Origin: an uncultured Haliea sp.
GTDB lineage: Bacteria > Pseudomonadota > Gammaproteobacteria > Pseudomonadales > Halieaceae
Length of the DNA stretch: 64,000 nucleotides
NCBI GenBank assembly: GCA_913061145.1
Contig: CAJXUQ010000003.1
Span: 1-64,000, forward strand
Direction: 5' to 3'
Shown here: in pieces, positions 24,607 through 34,146 of the stretch
Layout: each line of letters begins with the position of its first letter
How positions within the stretch are numbered: position 1 is the first letter of the stretch
Position numbers and translations under genes: made by a program
Notes under the pieces: generated by a model
What the model was told of the DNA's origin: nothing
Seen by the model: only the letters and a program-made list of their open reading frames with translations
Database searches by the model: none

Positions 24607-24951
24607 CTAGAGGGTATAGTGCGCCCCGACGTGGCGGCTGCAGGCCTGGCTGCCGCTGTATTCCAGCAGGCGCGCCTGAATCGCGGACTGGTCGCGCTCG
24701 AGGATGCCGAACATGAGCCCGTCGAAGTAGCCCAGCGCCTTGGCATAGATCACATCGCTGGCCTCGGCATCGTAGTTACCCAGCACCTCGTCCACCTGTT
24801 CCGCGTACTCATCCTCACTGAGGAAGCCGAGTGCGTCCTGCGCCAGCACACAGCTCAGCTGCCGGGACGCCGCGAACTCCTCGGCGCCGAGGGAGAGCGC
24901 ATGAGACTGGGTGGTGACAACGAGCAATAGTGCAGCAACAAGTGATCGCAT
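24607..24951 (-). CDS. Small secreted hypothetical protein
   Basis: 114 residues with a clear signal peptide (MRSLVAALLLVVTTQSHA). Two Cys residues in the mature part could form a disulphide. No family recognised. I use the internal ATG at 24951 because a longer frame extends into the divergent dehydrogenase gene. Probably first gene of the 24.9-23.5 kb minus-strand group. Confidence 0.65.
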   Translation of the reverse strand: MRSLVAALLLVVTTQSHALSLGAEEFAASRQLSCVLAQDALGFLSEDEYAEQVDEVLGNYDAEASDVIYAKALGYFDGLMFGILERDQSAIQARLLEYSGSQACSRHVGAHYTL

Positions 24952-25056
24952 GGTACGCTGGGCCTTCCTCAGGGGACACGTCATTGCGCGCAAGATTACG
25001 TCCGCTTTATGACATCCGTATGACAAGAATATGAATAATGTGGGGAGCACTGGACC

Positions 25057-26139
25057 ATGAATCTGCGCGTCATTGTATGGGGTACCGGCAATGTCGGACG
25101 CCCGGCCATCAGGGCCGTACTGTCTCATCCGGGCCTTGAGCTGGCCGGCGTTGTCGTTTCCAATCCGGAGAAAGTCGGGGTTGATGCCGGTCTTCTGGCA
25201 GGCGTTGCCCCGGTGGGCGTGGTGGCGACCAGCGACGCTGCCGGACTACTCGCTCAGCGACCCGACGCCGTTGTCTACACCGCGACGGCCGATACGCGGC
25301 CCGAGGAGGCCATGCGCGACCTGCTGCAATGCCTTGACGCGGGCTGCAACGTTGTCTCCAGTGCCTTTTACAGCCTGCTGCACCCGGCCTCCAGCTTCCC
25401 CGAGGTGCTGCAGCCCATCGAGGCGGCCTGCCAGCGCAGCGGCGCATCGCTGTTCGTTTCAGGGATCGACCCCGGCTGGGCGATGGATATGCTGCCCATT
25501 ATCGCCAGCGGCACCAGCTCGGCCATTACCGAAATTCGCAGCCGGGAGATATTCAACTACGCGCTGTATGACCAACCCCGTGTCGTCCGCGAGGTGATCG
25601 GCTTTGGTGGCGACATGCAAGGCCTGCCGTTAATGCTGCACGATTTTGCCATCGAGATGGTCTGGGGTCCCATGGTGCGCCTGGTCGGTGACGCCCTCGG
25701 TCACCCCATATCCGCAATCGAGGTCGTCGTGGAGCGACGCGCGCTGGAACGGGACGTCACTGTCGAGGGCATGGGCTTGTTTCAGGCGGGCACCCAGGGC
25801 GCGTTCCGCTTCGAAGTACGCGGGCTGCACCAGGGCCACGCGCTGTTTGTACTGGAGCACATCACCCGCATTGATGACAGCTGCGCACGTGACTGGCCCT
25901 ACCCGCCGCACGGGGGTGGCTGTCACCAGGTGATCGTCAGTGGCAACCCCACCGTCACACTCAGCCTGCATGCAGAGGACCGCTTCGAACCCGGCGCGGC
26001 TGGCGGCGGGAACGCATCCGCAGCCTGCTGGCTGGTGAATGCAATTCCCGCGGTCGTCGCCGCGAACGCGGGCGTCGTGACTGTGCTGGATATCCCCCGC
26101 ATTGACGGCAGTAGCCAGCTGGGGATGGAGTTGCCCTGA
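25057..26139 (+). CDS. Dihydrodipicolinate-reductase-like NAD(P)H-dependent dehydrogenase
   Basis: 360 residues. VIVWGTGNVGRPAIRAVLSHPGLELAGVVV is the Rossmann motif of DapB-N-like proteins, followed by AVVYTATAD, CLDAGCNVVSSAFYSLLHP and VSGIDPGWAMDMLP. It belongs with the large 'dihydrodipicolinate reductase' side family (related to 2,4-diaminopentanoate dehydrogenase) rather than lysine-pathway DapB, which is about 270 residues. Reaction unknown. GGAG lies upstream of the ATG. Confidence 0.75.
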   Translation: MNLRVIVWGTGNVGRPAIRAVLSHPGLELAGVVVSNPEKVGVDAGLLAGVAPVGVVATSDAAGLLAQRPDAVVYTATADTRPEEAMRDLLQCLDAGCNVVSSAFYSLLHPASSFPEVLQPIEAACQRSGASLFVSGIDPGWAMDMLPIIASGTSSAITEIRSREIFNYALYDQPRVVREVIGFGGDMQGLPLMLHDFAIEMVWGPMVRLVGDALGHPISAIEVVVERRALERDVTVEGMGLFQAGTQGAFRFEVRGLHQGHALFVLEHITRIDDSCARDWPYPPHGGGCHQVIVSGNPTVTLSLHAEDRFEPGAAGGGNASAACWLVNAIPAVVAANAGVVTVLDIPRIDGSSQLGMELP

Positions 26140-26149
26140 AACTATCACC

Positions 26150-26177
26150 AAAAAAAAACGCCAGCTCAAGGCTGGCG
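26150..26177 (-). terminator. Intrinsic terminator of the receptor-lipoprotein operon
   Basis: Minus strand: CGCCAGC, CTTGA loop, GCTGGCG, then nine T. Located 22 bp beyond the lipoprotein stop, a textbook position and structure. Confidence 0.9.
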
Positions 26178-26198
26178 CAAAAGGGGATTCGGCTTCGC

Positions 26199-27629
26199 TT
26201 ACAGCGACCCGGAGACCGTCCAACCTTCGTACCAGAAGCTGGTGGCTGATGGGTCAACTGCACCCGCGTAGTCCGTAGCCTCGAAGAAGTCGGGGTCCGC
26301 CAGGCTGGCCGGATAGGTTGCATTGATGTCCGAGATGTCCAGAACGCCGACTGCAGACGCTTCAGCGGCTTGCGCTGCGTAATTGGCGTCCAGTTCGACA
26401 TCAGGAACCAGCGCAGGCAACAGCACCACGTCACCGCTGTTGTCACAGTCCGCCACGACGTTGGTGTACACCAGCTCGGTACCCACCTGGGCAGCGCGGC
26501 TCGCGTCAACACAGGTCGTTTCCGCCGTGAATGCGTCGTCGTAGGTGAACACGGAGTGGTGGATGAACCCGCCAGAGGTCGCCTTGAATACCGCACCCGT
26601 GGCATTGGAGCCACCACCGATAAAGGTCGCGTTGGCAATAGTGGGCAGGGAGAGGAAGTCCAGTGTACCTTCCGTATCAGCCTCAATCACGTTTCCTGTC
26701 GCGTCTGGGCCCTGGTCGACCAGCACAAACTGCAGGTTGCCGCTCCAGCCTTCGTCCCAGTCGACCGAGTCATCCTGGTTTCCGGTCAGCACCATGTAGC
26801 GCACGCTGACGTTGCCGCCGTAGAACTCGATGCCATCGTCAGCGTTGGCATTCACCTGGATGTACTCGATCTCGGTGCCGCTGCCGACGCCGATCAGGGA
26901 GATACCGTTGATCTCGTTACCCGTGGCGAACTCGAAACCACCTTCAGTGACGACGACGTAGCGCAGCACGCCGCTGCTGTCATCCGGGCTGTAGCCACCG
27001 CCGAAGCCGGATTCACCCTCGGAGTCGACGTTGCAGGCGACTGCGCCCTGGTCTGCGGTCAAACACTCGTTGTGCGGCGCGTAACCGTGCATGATGAGGC
27101 CGCCCCACTCCCCTGAGCCATCAAAGCCTGCGTCATCCGAGCTGAACACGATGGGCGCCGCAGCGGTGCCCTCCGCCATGATTTTGGAGCCGCGTGTGAT
27201 GATCAGGTTGGCAAAGCTCCCGGTCTGTCCCTTGATCTGTGTGCCCGGTTCAATCGTCAGGGTCACATTCGTGACAGGGTTACCGCTGGCCAGCGTGCCC
27301 TCGTCGATAGACATCTCCTGGTTACCATTGCCCACGGTAACCCGCGACTCCATGTACCAGACCTTGTCGCTGGTCAACGTACGGTCAACGAGAACGGTAG
27401 ACGGCATCTGACACACATCGTTGCCGTCCGCGTCTTTCGGACGCGCGGAAGACCAGTCGGGGCAGACTGAGGCACTGCCTGAACCGTCACCGCCGCCATC
27501 CACTGGCGGGTTCACGATTTCAGTGGGGGCATCAATATTGATGGTGGCGCTGTCACCTTCAGAACATCCATACAGGCCGCCAACTGAGCCGAGCATCGCC
27601 GTGGCGACTGCCAATTTCTTCAGTTTCAT
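26199..27629 (-). CDS. Outer-membrane lipoprotein with right-handed beta-helix-like repeats
   Basis: 476 residues. The signal peptide ends GGLYGC (lipid Cys22), then comes an Asp/Gly-rich linker and a body of repeated short strands (TLTIEPGTQIKGQ, ANLIITRGSKIMAEGT, APIVFSSDDAGFDGSGEWGGLIMHG, IEYIQVNANADDGIEFYGG) as in parallel beta-helix surface proteins. GAGGAG is 6 bases before the ATG at 27629. It lies 64 bp downstream of a TonB-dependent receptor and is probably its surface partner for ligand capture. The ligand cannot be told from sequence. Confidence 0.75.
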   Translation of the reverse strand: MKLKKLAVATAMLGSVGGLYGCSEGDSATINIDAPTEIVNPPVDGGGDGSGSASVCPDWSSARPKDADGNDVCQMPSTVLVDRTLTSDKVWYMESRVTVGNGNQEMSIDEGTLASGNPVTNVTLTIEPGTQIKGQTGSFANLIITRGSKIMAEGTAAAPIVFSSDDAGFDGSGEWGGLIMHGYAPHNECLTADQGAVACNVDSEGESGFGGGYSPDDSSGVLRYVVVTEGGFEFATGNEINGISLIGVGSGTEIEYIQVNANADDGIEFYGGNVSVRYMVLTGNQDDSVDWDEGWSGNLQFVLVDQGPDATGNVIEADTEGTLDFLSLPTIANATFIGGGSNATGAVFKATSGGFIHHSVFTYDDAFTAETTCVDASRAAQVGTELVYTNVVADCDNSGDVVLLPALVPDVELDANYAAQAAEASAVGVLDISDINATYPASLADPDFFEATDYAGAVDPSATSFWYEGWTVSGSL

Positions 27630-27693
27630 AGTTACTCCTCGGGTTTCCTGGTTCATAAAAAAATCCTGCTTGCGCCGGAACGCGTGCCTGTTA

Positions 27694-30600
27694 TCAGAAT
27701 TGCCAATCAAATCCTGCCTTCACTTCATACCCGCGCTTGTAGCTTTGGAACACGTTCCCGCCCTGGGTAAACTCCAGTTCACTGTCGAGCAGGTTCTCCA
27801 GCTTCACGCGGAAGGTGAAGGTGTCGGAGAGCGAGTAGCGGTAGACAAGGTTGACATCCATGCGGGGCTCGAGAATGACGTCCGGCTGCCCGGAAACACC
27901 GACATCCACGATGGTCTCCCCACTCTGGTTCAACAGCAGCGTCAGTTCGTGACCGCGCGCGATGTCGTCGTAGCCGACGATCAGGTTGAAGGTGTAATCC
28001 GGCGCACCCTGCAGTGAACGCGTGCTGGCGTTCTGCAGCGTCACCTCGGAATCAATCAGGCTGGCGTTGGTGGCGAGGAACACGCTGCGCGTGAAGCTGT
28101 CATCCAGCGCAAAGTCTTTCCGCCCATCTATTTCAACGCCCAGGATTTCGGCAGACTCGGCGTTCTGGAAGGTGCGGGAGTTGCCGGCCGTGCCTGACGC
28201 GGGCTGTACCACGCGCTCGATCGGGTCCTTCATATCCTTGTAGAACAGGGCGATGCTCAAGGACTCCTGGTCAGACCAGTACTTTTCCCAGCGCACGTCG
28301 TAGTTGGTCACATCCGACACCTGCAGGTTCGGGTTCCCCCGAACGCGGAAGTTGAACTCGCGATCGTAAAACGTCGCGTTGGACGTTTCCTTGAAATCCG
28401 GACGCGCTACCGTGCGCGACATCCCGAAGCGCAGCTGCTGGTCATCGGTGATGAACCAGTTGAAGCTCAGGGTCGGCAGCAGCGAGTCTTCCGCCAGCAC
28501 GGATTGCTCCGGGCCCTGGTCACCCGACAGGGAGAAGGTGTCGGTGATCTGCTCGAACTCTTCATAGCGCAACCCAACAACCAGCTGGTACTTCAGGTTC
28601 CATAGGGCATCATATGAAAAGTAGACGCTGTTCAGATCGAGCTCGGCGTCGTAGCTGTCGCTGGGGAGCGTCTTGTCCTGGAAGGTGAAGCCGGTGCTCG
28701 GAATGCCCGTGATGGTTTCGCTGTTGACGACATCGGAGACGTCGAGATTCGGGGCGTTATCGTCAATGGCCAGCAGACCACCACCGAAGCCGTAGGTGTC
28801 GGAATCCGAGTCCCGCTCACGACTGATGCCGTTAACGCCGAACGACAGTGAAGACTCCAATGCACCGTTGGAGAACAGGTAATTGACGTCCACAGAGCCG
28901 TCAAGATTGTCATCCACCAGGTCATCGTAGCGGCGGGTCAGTTCGGGCACCTGCAGGTTGTAGATGCCGTCATCACCCTGCAGGTCGAAGCGCACATCGC
29001 GGCGGTCAGGCGCGTAGCGCTCGGCCCGGCTGCCGGTCAGCTGCCAGTTGAGCGTCCAGGACTCCTCATCACCGAGGATGTGCTCGCCGGCGAGCTGCTG
29101 GGAAATGAACTGCCGCTCCTCCCACTCAATGGACCAGCTGATGGAGGGGTTGAGTTCATCGCCGTCAAACCCTTCCTCGACCCGGACCGACTCGCTGGTG
29201 ACCCGCGACAGCACGGTATTGGAGGTAAAGCTGGAGGCGCCCATGTTCAACCCCAGGGACAAGAGGCCGCTGGCGTCAACATCGTTGTCGAACTGCTCGA
29301 AGCGGTAATCGTCCAGCACCATGGACGCGTTCAGGCCGCCGTAGGTGCGGCGGATGCCGTCTTTGCGAACGCCGCGTTCATTCTTGTAGTTGCCGGCAAC
29401 AAAGTAACCGAATTCCGCACCCCAATCCGGGAGATCGAACACGTCCCCGTAGTTCGCACCCATCGACAGGTCGGGCGCCGCGGTTTCGGTGTCGTACTGG
29501 AAGCCATCCGTGATGGCGTTTGCGCCCAGCTTCCCGAGCTCGCGCTCGACCGCAGGGCCGTAGAACTCTGAGTACTTCAGTGCCTGCGACACGGCGTAGG
29601 CAATGGCGGGTCTCTGGCGTGCGCCATCGTCCCAGCCGAAGACGTCGAAATCGCCGCTGGCCGGATCGACATAGGCATCGTCCAGGGTTACGCCATCCAC
29701 GTAGCCCAGCTGCAACGAGACACTGCCCCCACGCTCATTCGGGAACGTCCGGGTGTTGATTTCCAGGTTGCCGCCCGTGCTCTCACCGGGCATGGACGCC
29801 AGGTAACTTTTGCGGATATCAAGCTGCTCGACCATGCTGCTGGGGAACAGATCGAGGGGCACGCTGCGTTTGGTCGGGTTGGTACTGGGCAAGGTCGCCC
29901 CGTTGAGTGTGCTGCTGACATAGCGGTCGCCCAATCCGCGAATGAATACGAACTGGTCATCCTGCACCGTCACACTCGGAACACGGATCACCGAAGCCGC
30001 GACATCGGTATCGCCAAAGCGTGCGAGCTGCTCCACGTCCAGTGTGTTGATGACGTTGGTCGCGAATCGCTCAGACTCCTGCATGCCGCCGGCGGGCAGG
30101 CTGGCGATGACCGTCACTTCCTCGATCTGCGGCACGCCAATCGCGAGTGACTGCGCTGCCGCGGAACGCAGCACGAAATTTGACTGCTTCTCGGCGTTGG
30201 CGATAACGCGGTATTCCTCGATGTTCTGCGTACCGAGGTCAGGGTGGCTGATAGTCAGGCTGTAAATACCGCGCGGCGCCTCGAGCTGGTAGCGCCCGTT
30301 CTCGTCGGTCGTGGCTGTTCGCTCGACACCGCCGCCCAGCGCAACCAGGGCACCCGCAACCGGCTGGCCCCCTGATTCCACACGGCCGGTGATCCGCCCC
30401 GTGGTGGCGCGACTGCGTTGTGCAGCAGTTTCAGCGGCAAAGTAGGATTCTACCGAGGCCGAGGCCTCCGAGTCGGAGCCAAGCGTCACCAGTACATCCG
30501 CAAGCTGCCCGTCAGCAGTGTTGAAGCGAAAGCTGTGCAGTGTCCGGCCACCGTCGAGGATCTGCACGCTGTGCGCGCCGGATGACAGATCGAAGTAGGC

Positions 30601-30774
30601 GAAGCCACCGTCGTCTACGGGCTTGCTCACCGCGCCGTCCAGTACCACGGTCAGCCCCGCTGCGGAGGCCCCATCGCGGCTGACCTGTACCACAAGTTCA
30701 TCGGCTGCCTGCACGATAACACTGGAACAAATGAGGATGGCTGCGGCGCCGATATGAGAAAACGATGGTTTCAT
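27694..30774 (-). CDS. TonB-dependent outer-membrane receptor with carboxypeptidase-regulatory-like N-terminal domains
   Basis: 1026 residues. Signal peptide MKPSFSHIGAAAILICSSVI..., two Ig-like carboxypeptidase-regulatory domains (about residues 25-85 and 125-205), plug domain with FVFIRGLGDRYVSSTLNGATLP, then a 22-strand barrel ending in F (GFDWQF). It imports a large substrate using TonB energy. I chose the ATG at 30774 because GGGAAGC precedes it and the signal peptide starts there. Cotranscribed with the downstream lipoprotein. A possible Pho-box array lies 88 bp upstream. Confidence 0.9.
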   Translation of the reverse strand: MKPSFSHIGAAAILICSSVIVQAADELVVQVSRDGASAAGLTVVLDGAVSKPVDDGGFAYFDLSSGAHSVQILDGGRTLHSFRFNTADGQLADVLVTLGSDSEASASVESYFAAETAAQRSRATTGRITGRVESGGQPVAGALVALGGGVERTATTDENGRYQLEAPRGIYSLTISHPDLGTQNIEEYRVIANAEKQSNFVLRSAAAQSLAIGVPQIEEVTVIASLPAGGMQESERFATNVINTLDVEQLARFGDTDVAASVIRVPSVTVQDDQFVFIRGLGDRYVSSTLNGATLPSTNPTKRSVPLDLFPSSMVEQLDIRKSYLASMPGESTGGNLEINTRTFPNERGGSVSLQLGYVDGVTLDDAYVDPASGDFDVFGWDDGARQRPAIAYAVSQALKYSEFYGPAVERELGKLGANAITDGFQYDTETAAPDLSMGANYGDVFDLPDWGAEFGYFVAGNYKNERGVRKDGIRRTYGGLNASMVLDDYRFEQFDNDVDASGLLSLGLNMGASSFTSNTVLSRVTSESVRVEEGFDGDELNPSISWSIEWEERQFISQQLAGEHILGDEESWTLNWQLTGSRAERYAPDRRDVRFDLQGDDGIYNLQVPELTRRYDDLVDDNLDGSVDVNYLFSNGALESSLSFGVNGISRERDSDSDTYGFGGGLLAIDDNAPNLDVSDVVNSETITGIPSTGFTFQDKTLPSDSYDAELDLNSVYFSYDALWNLKYQLVVGLRYEEFEQITDTFSLSGDQGPEQSVLAEDSLLPTLSFNWFITDDQQLRFGMSRTVARPDFKETSNATFYDREFNFRVRGNPNLQVSDVTNYDVRWEKYWSDQESLSIALFYKDMKDPIERVVQPASGTAGNSRTFQNAESAEILGVEIDGRKDFALDDSFTRSVFLATNASLIDSEVTLQNASTRSLQGAPDYTFNLIVGYDDIARGHELTLLLNQSGETIVDVGVSGQPDVILEPRMDVNLVYRYSLSDTFTFRVKLENLLDSELEFTQGGNVFQSYKRGYEVKAGFDWQF

Positions 30775-30861
30775 TCTTGCTTCCCGATGCATGAGCAACA
30801 TTCGAGACGGTGCTGCGATCAGCGCGCCGGCTCAGGACAGGGGCAAGAATAAGGTGGGTAA

Positions 30862-30890
30862 ATGACAGTTGTGTGATTGATATATGACGT
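30862..30890 (-). promoter_or_regulatory. Candidate Pho-box-like array upstream of the receptor
   Basis: On the minus strand three heptamers ACGTCAT, CAATCAC and CTGTCAT occur at exactly 11-bp steps, the spacing of PhoB half-sites (consensus CTGTCAT). One is perfect, two match 5 of 7. Function is inferred only from spacing and neighbours. Confidence 0.35.
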
Positions 30891-31024
30891 TTTTGTTGCA
30901 CGGAATATCGAGCAAGGCGACGGGTCACCACGCCTTATCGGTCAAGAAAATTTCATGGTTCTGTCGCCGGACTGCAACAGCAGCCATGCACCTTGGCCAT
31001 CAAACCGCACACGGAGATGCTCCC

Positions 31025-31213
31025 ATGCAGACAGACAAGTTTCGATCGTCATTGACTCAGAAAGAGCGGGAACGGCGTGAAATACAGCGCCAGATCGACC
31101 ACTTCATCCAGCGCGGTGGACGCATCGCCGTTATCGAACAAGCACAGGGGCGCGGTGCGCAGTACACCTGGCAGCGAGACCATGATGAGGCCCTGACACT
31201 GTTCTACTCCTGA
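31025..31213 (+). CDS. Small basic protein with SutA-like motif
   Basis: 62 residues. ERREIQRQIDHFIQRGGRIAVIEQAQG resembles the helix-turn segment of small RNA-polymerase-associated regulators such as Pseudomonas SutA (EEFLSRGGKVQEIE), but the acidic N-terminal arm of SutA is absent. GGAG is 7 bases before the ATG. Its stop is 16 bp before the ornithine-lipid synthase gene, so it may be cotranscribed. A tentative family link. Confidence 0.5.
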   Translation: MQTDKFRSSLTQKERERREIQRQIDHFIQRGGRIAVIEQAQGRGAQYTWQRDHDEALTLFYS

Positions 31214-31229
31214 CGGGAGCCCGTGACAG

Positions 31230-32969
31230 ATGCTGGATGTACAGGAAATACTGCAGACGCATTATCCCCAGTTTGTATCACGCCATAAGCGCCTGGCTCG
31301 CAGCGCCACGCGCTTTCTGGGCTATCTGTTCTACACGCAGCGGTTCGCCCAGTTTTCGCGTGAACATCCAGATCTCAGGGGCATAGAGTTCGTCGATCGC
31401 GTGCTGCAGTACTTCGACTTCACTCTCAAGGTCACGCCGGGTGAGCTGGCTAGAGTACCGGCCTCAGGACGCCTTGTTATCGTTGCCAATCACCCCCTGG
31501 GGTCCTTGGACGGGCTCGCGCTCCTGCAGCAGGTAGGGCGCATCAGGCAGGACGTCAAGGTGGTCGCCAACGCGCTCTTGACCGCGATAAAACCACTGGA
31601 GACTCTGCTCTTGCCAGTCCATAACATGGGGGGCGGCACTCCAAAGAGAAACCTGCAGCGCATTCGGGAACACCTCGAATCCGAGGGGGTCTTGATTATT
31701 TTTCCCGCGGGCGAGGTGTCCCGCTTCGGCATCAAGGGTGTCAAAGACGGTGAATGGAACCCAGGGTTCATACGGATCGCTGAATCGGCTCGCGCACCCG
31801 TCTTGCCTGTGTACGTCGCTGGGCGCAATTCCGTGTTCTTTTACAGCCTCTCGTTCCTGTCACGACCCCTCTCAACACTCTGGCTGGTGCGTGAGATGTT
31901 CAAGCAGGAACACAACACGGTCGCAGCGCGCGTGGGAGCGCCGATTCCCTGGGCCAACTATAGCCAGGTGTCCTCCTCTCCTCGTGTTCTGGCGGATCTC
32001 TTCAGACGGCATGTTTATCGCCTGGCACGAAACGCGCGCCCGATCTTCCAGGGTGCTGAGGCAATCGCGGACCCTGAGAATCGCACGTTGCTGCAGCAGG
32101 AAATGGAGGCCAGCGAGCTGCTCGGCACCACACCGGATGGTATGCAGATTCGTTTGTGCAGAATGGATTCCGCCCCGTGTGTCATGCGCGAGATCGGGCG
32201 TCTGAGAGAGTTGGCATTTCGCGCGCTGGGCGAAGGCTCCGGTCTGCCAAGGGACATCGATCGATTCGATCGCGAATACCTCCAGCTGACGCTGTGGGAC
32301 CCAAAGGCTCGAGAAATTGCCGGCGCCTACCGACTCGGCCGCGCACGGATGCTGATTGCTGCGGGTGGATTGGTGGCATTGTACTCCCATTCACTGTTTC
32401 GCTTTGGTAGAAGCATGGATACCTACCTGCGAGAAGGACTGGAATTGGGTCGCAGCTTTGTACAGACGCACTACCAAACCCGCCACAGCCTCGACTACCT
32501 CTGGCTGGGCATCGGTGCTTACCTGCGTCGCTACCCCGGTTGTCGCTATCTGTTCGGACCCGCGTCCATCAGCCCGCTCTATGGGGAGCAAGCCACGACA
32601 ATGATCTGTGGGTATTATGCCACCTACGGCGCTAACACCGCGCTCTCCGTACAGCCACGTCGCCCGTTTCGCCCACAGCAACCCTACACACCCAGCGGTG
32701 ACCAGGAGCAGGATTTGCTGGCACTGCGTCAGCATCTCTCAAGTCTCGGCCTGCAGATTCCGACCCTGTTCAAACATTACGCCAACGTTGCGGAGCCCGA
32801 CGGGATGTGGATGACAGCCTTCAATATCGACCCGACGTTTGGCCACTGTGTGGACGCTTTCGTGATGGTTGACCTCAACCGGCTAAAACCCAAAAAACGA
32901 CAACGGTATCTCGAGTCTCCGCGACTCTCGCGACCACCACATAACACGGCCCATCAATCATGTTGTTGA
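31230..32969 (+). CDS. olsF: Bifunctional ornithine-lipid synthase, OlsF-like
   Basis: 579 residues with two domains. The N-terminal half is a PlsC-type O-acyltransferase: NHPLGSLDG (His88, Asp94) and FPAGEVSRF. The C-terminal half is an OlsB-like GNAT (hemolysin-type) N-acyltransferase: GAYRLGRARMLI, LELGRSFVQTHYQTRHSLDYLWLGIG, LFGPASISPLY. OlsB-type activity acylates ornithine, and the PlsC half adds the second chain, giving phosphorus-free ornithine lipid at the inner membrane. OlsF fusions do both. The domain order matches OlsF. Overlaps the convergent DUF2235 gene by 12 bp. Confidence 0.83.
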   Translation: MLDVQEILQTHYPQFVSRHKRLARSATRFLGYLFYTQRFAQFSREHPDLRGIEFVDRVLQYFDFTLKVTPGELARVPASGRLVIVANHPLGSLDGLALLQQVGRIRQDVKVVANALLTAIKPLETLLLPVHNMGGGTPKRNLQRIREHLESEGVLIIFPAGEVSRFGIKGVKDGEWNPGFIRIAESARAPVLPVYVAGRNSVFFYSLSFLSRPLSTLWLVREMFKQEHNTVAARVGAPIPWANYSQVSSSPRVLADLFRRHVYRLARNARPIFQGAEAIADPENRTLLQQEMEASELLGTTPDGMQIRLCRMDSAPCVMREIGRLRELAFRALGEGSGLPRDIDRFDREYLQLTLWDPKAREIAGAYRLGRARMLIAAGGLVALYSHSLFRFGRSMDTYLREGLELGRSFVQTHYQTRHSLDYLWLGIGAYLRRYPGCRYLFGPASISPLYGEQATTMICGYYATYGANTALSVQPRRPFRPQQPYTPSGDQEQDLLALRQHLSSLGLQIPTLFKHYANVAEPDGMWMTAFNIDPTFGHCVDAFVMVDLNRLKPKKRQRYLESPRLSRPPHNTAHQSCC

Positions 32970-33980
32970 ACGCCAGGCACCGCTGCGGCGCGCGAGCCAC
33001 TCCACCAGAGATTTAGGCGCGTAGTTGCCCTGCGCATACCGTTCTCGGACGGAGGCATGAAGTACGGCGTCATCGGGAATAGGTCGGCTGTAGCGGCCCA
33101 GGGCACGCCAGAAACGTTGGTAGGAGCGATGTGCGGTCGCCGTGCTGTCCAGCACGAGAGGGTCCAGCAGGTGCGGCTCCAGGCGAAGCCCACTGCGCTC
33201 TGCCTCCTTGGCCATCCAGTGCAGCGGGATATCGCTGAGCCGCTTGCCAGCGTCGTCAGCCGGGTAGCCACCACCGACATCGGCATGCACGCCAGCAAAC
33301 CAGACCTGCTGCATATCGGCACTCTCGCTGGGTGCCCACAGTGTGGGTTCGAAATCGCTGCGCTCTTCGTCGATGGACACCGCATGCCGTGCGACCCTCA
33401 CGTTGCTCCCAAGCACGGGATCGTAAAACAGGTCCTTCTCCTCGGCGAAGGCGAGCACACGCGTGGGAATGCCCAGGGCGCCTACCGTGTCCCAAACGCC
33501 GATGAAATCGACCGTGGCACGCTGCCCGCCAACGGCAAAGCGCTGCCGCCACTGCTCTGAGGTCACTGAACCGGGTGGCGCGTTGCGCTGCTTGTACAAT
33601 GTGAAGGCCTCCGGAATACGGTTGGCCTCGGAGCGCCGCAGAATACCGCAGTTGTTGAGCATGCCGGCCAGGCAGCGCACCGTGTAGGCGCCACGGCTGA
33701 AACCGAACAGAAACAGGCGGTCTCCCGGGTCGAAATTCTGCACGATGAAGCGGTAGCCATCCTGGATATTCTTGGTCATCCCCAGCCCCGTAACGCCGCC
33801 GCTCGCCTGGGCATAGTAGGAGCCGACACCCCAATCGTAGAAAACCACCTGCCTGCGGCCATTCGCGGCGCGGGGACTGATCGCCCGGGCGATACGCAAC
33901 ACATTGGTGGGGTTTTCGTCCTCCGGATCGTTCCAGGTGCCATCGGCGCAAATCACAATATGCTTGCCGGACGTCGCCAT
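32958..33980 (-). CDS. DUF2235 alpha/beta hydrolase (Tle1-like phospholipase fold)
   Basis: 340 residues, a single DUF2235 domain: HIVICADGTWNDPEDENPTNVLRIA at the N-terminus, the nucleophile motif GFSRGAYT (Ser95), FIGVWDTVGALGIP (acid) and FAGVHADVGGGYP (His). The family includes type VI secretion phospholipase effectors, but there is no secretion gene or VgrG here, so a housekeeping lipase is more likely. Convergent with olsF. A role in turning over phospholipids while ornithine lipid replaces them is an inference. Confidence 0.8.
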   Translation of the reverse strand: MATSGKHIVICADGTWNDPEDENPTNVLRIARAISPRAANGRRQVVFYDWGVGSYYAQASGGVTGLGMTKNIQDGYRFIVQNFDPGDRLFLFGFSRGAYTVRCLAGMLNNCGILRRSEANRIPEAFTLYKQRNAPPGSVTSEQWRQRFAVGGQRATVDFIGVWDTVGALGIPTRVLAFAEEKDLFYDPVLGSNVRVARHAVSIDEERSDFEPTLWAPSESADMQQVWFAGVHADVGGGYPADDAGKRLSDIPLHWMAKEAERSGLRLEPHLLDPLVLDSTATAHRSYQRFWRALGRYSRPIPDDAVLHASVRERYAQGNYAPKSLVEWLARRSGAWRSTT

Positions 33981-34146
33981 ACTCCCCCCTCGATGTGCAC
34001 AGCCGGGCTTGTCCTTGCAGTGTACACCCTGTTTGGTTATAAACGGATGGAGCTTTGCTCCAAATAGATGTTTGCGAGGCCTGTGTCAGTCTGTTTAGAT
34101 GGAACTGCGCCCGCAGGGTGCAGAGTTCCAACAGGAGGCAGTATCT

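Noticed and set aside
30884-31024. Longer N-terminus for the 62-residue protein before olsF
   Set aside because: The upstream part overlaps the regulatory region and a good ribosome site precedes the internal ATG at 31025.
32958-33980. Type VI secretion phospholipase effector
   Set aside because: DUF2235 alone, no VgrG, immunity gene or secretion cluster nearby; a housekeeping hydrolase is simpler.
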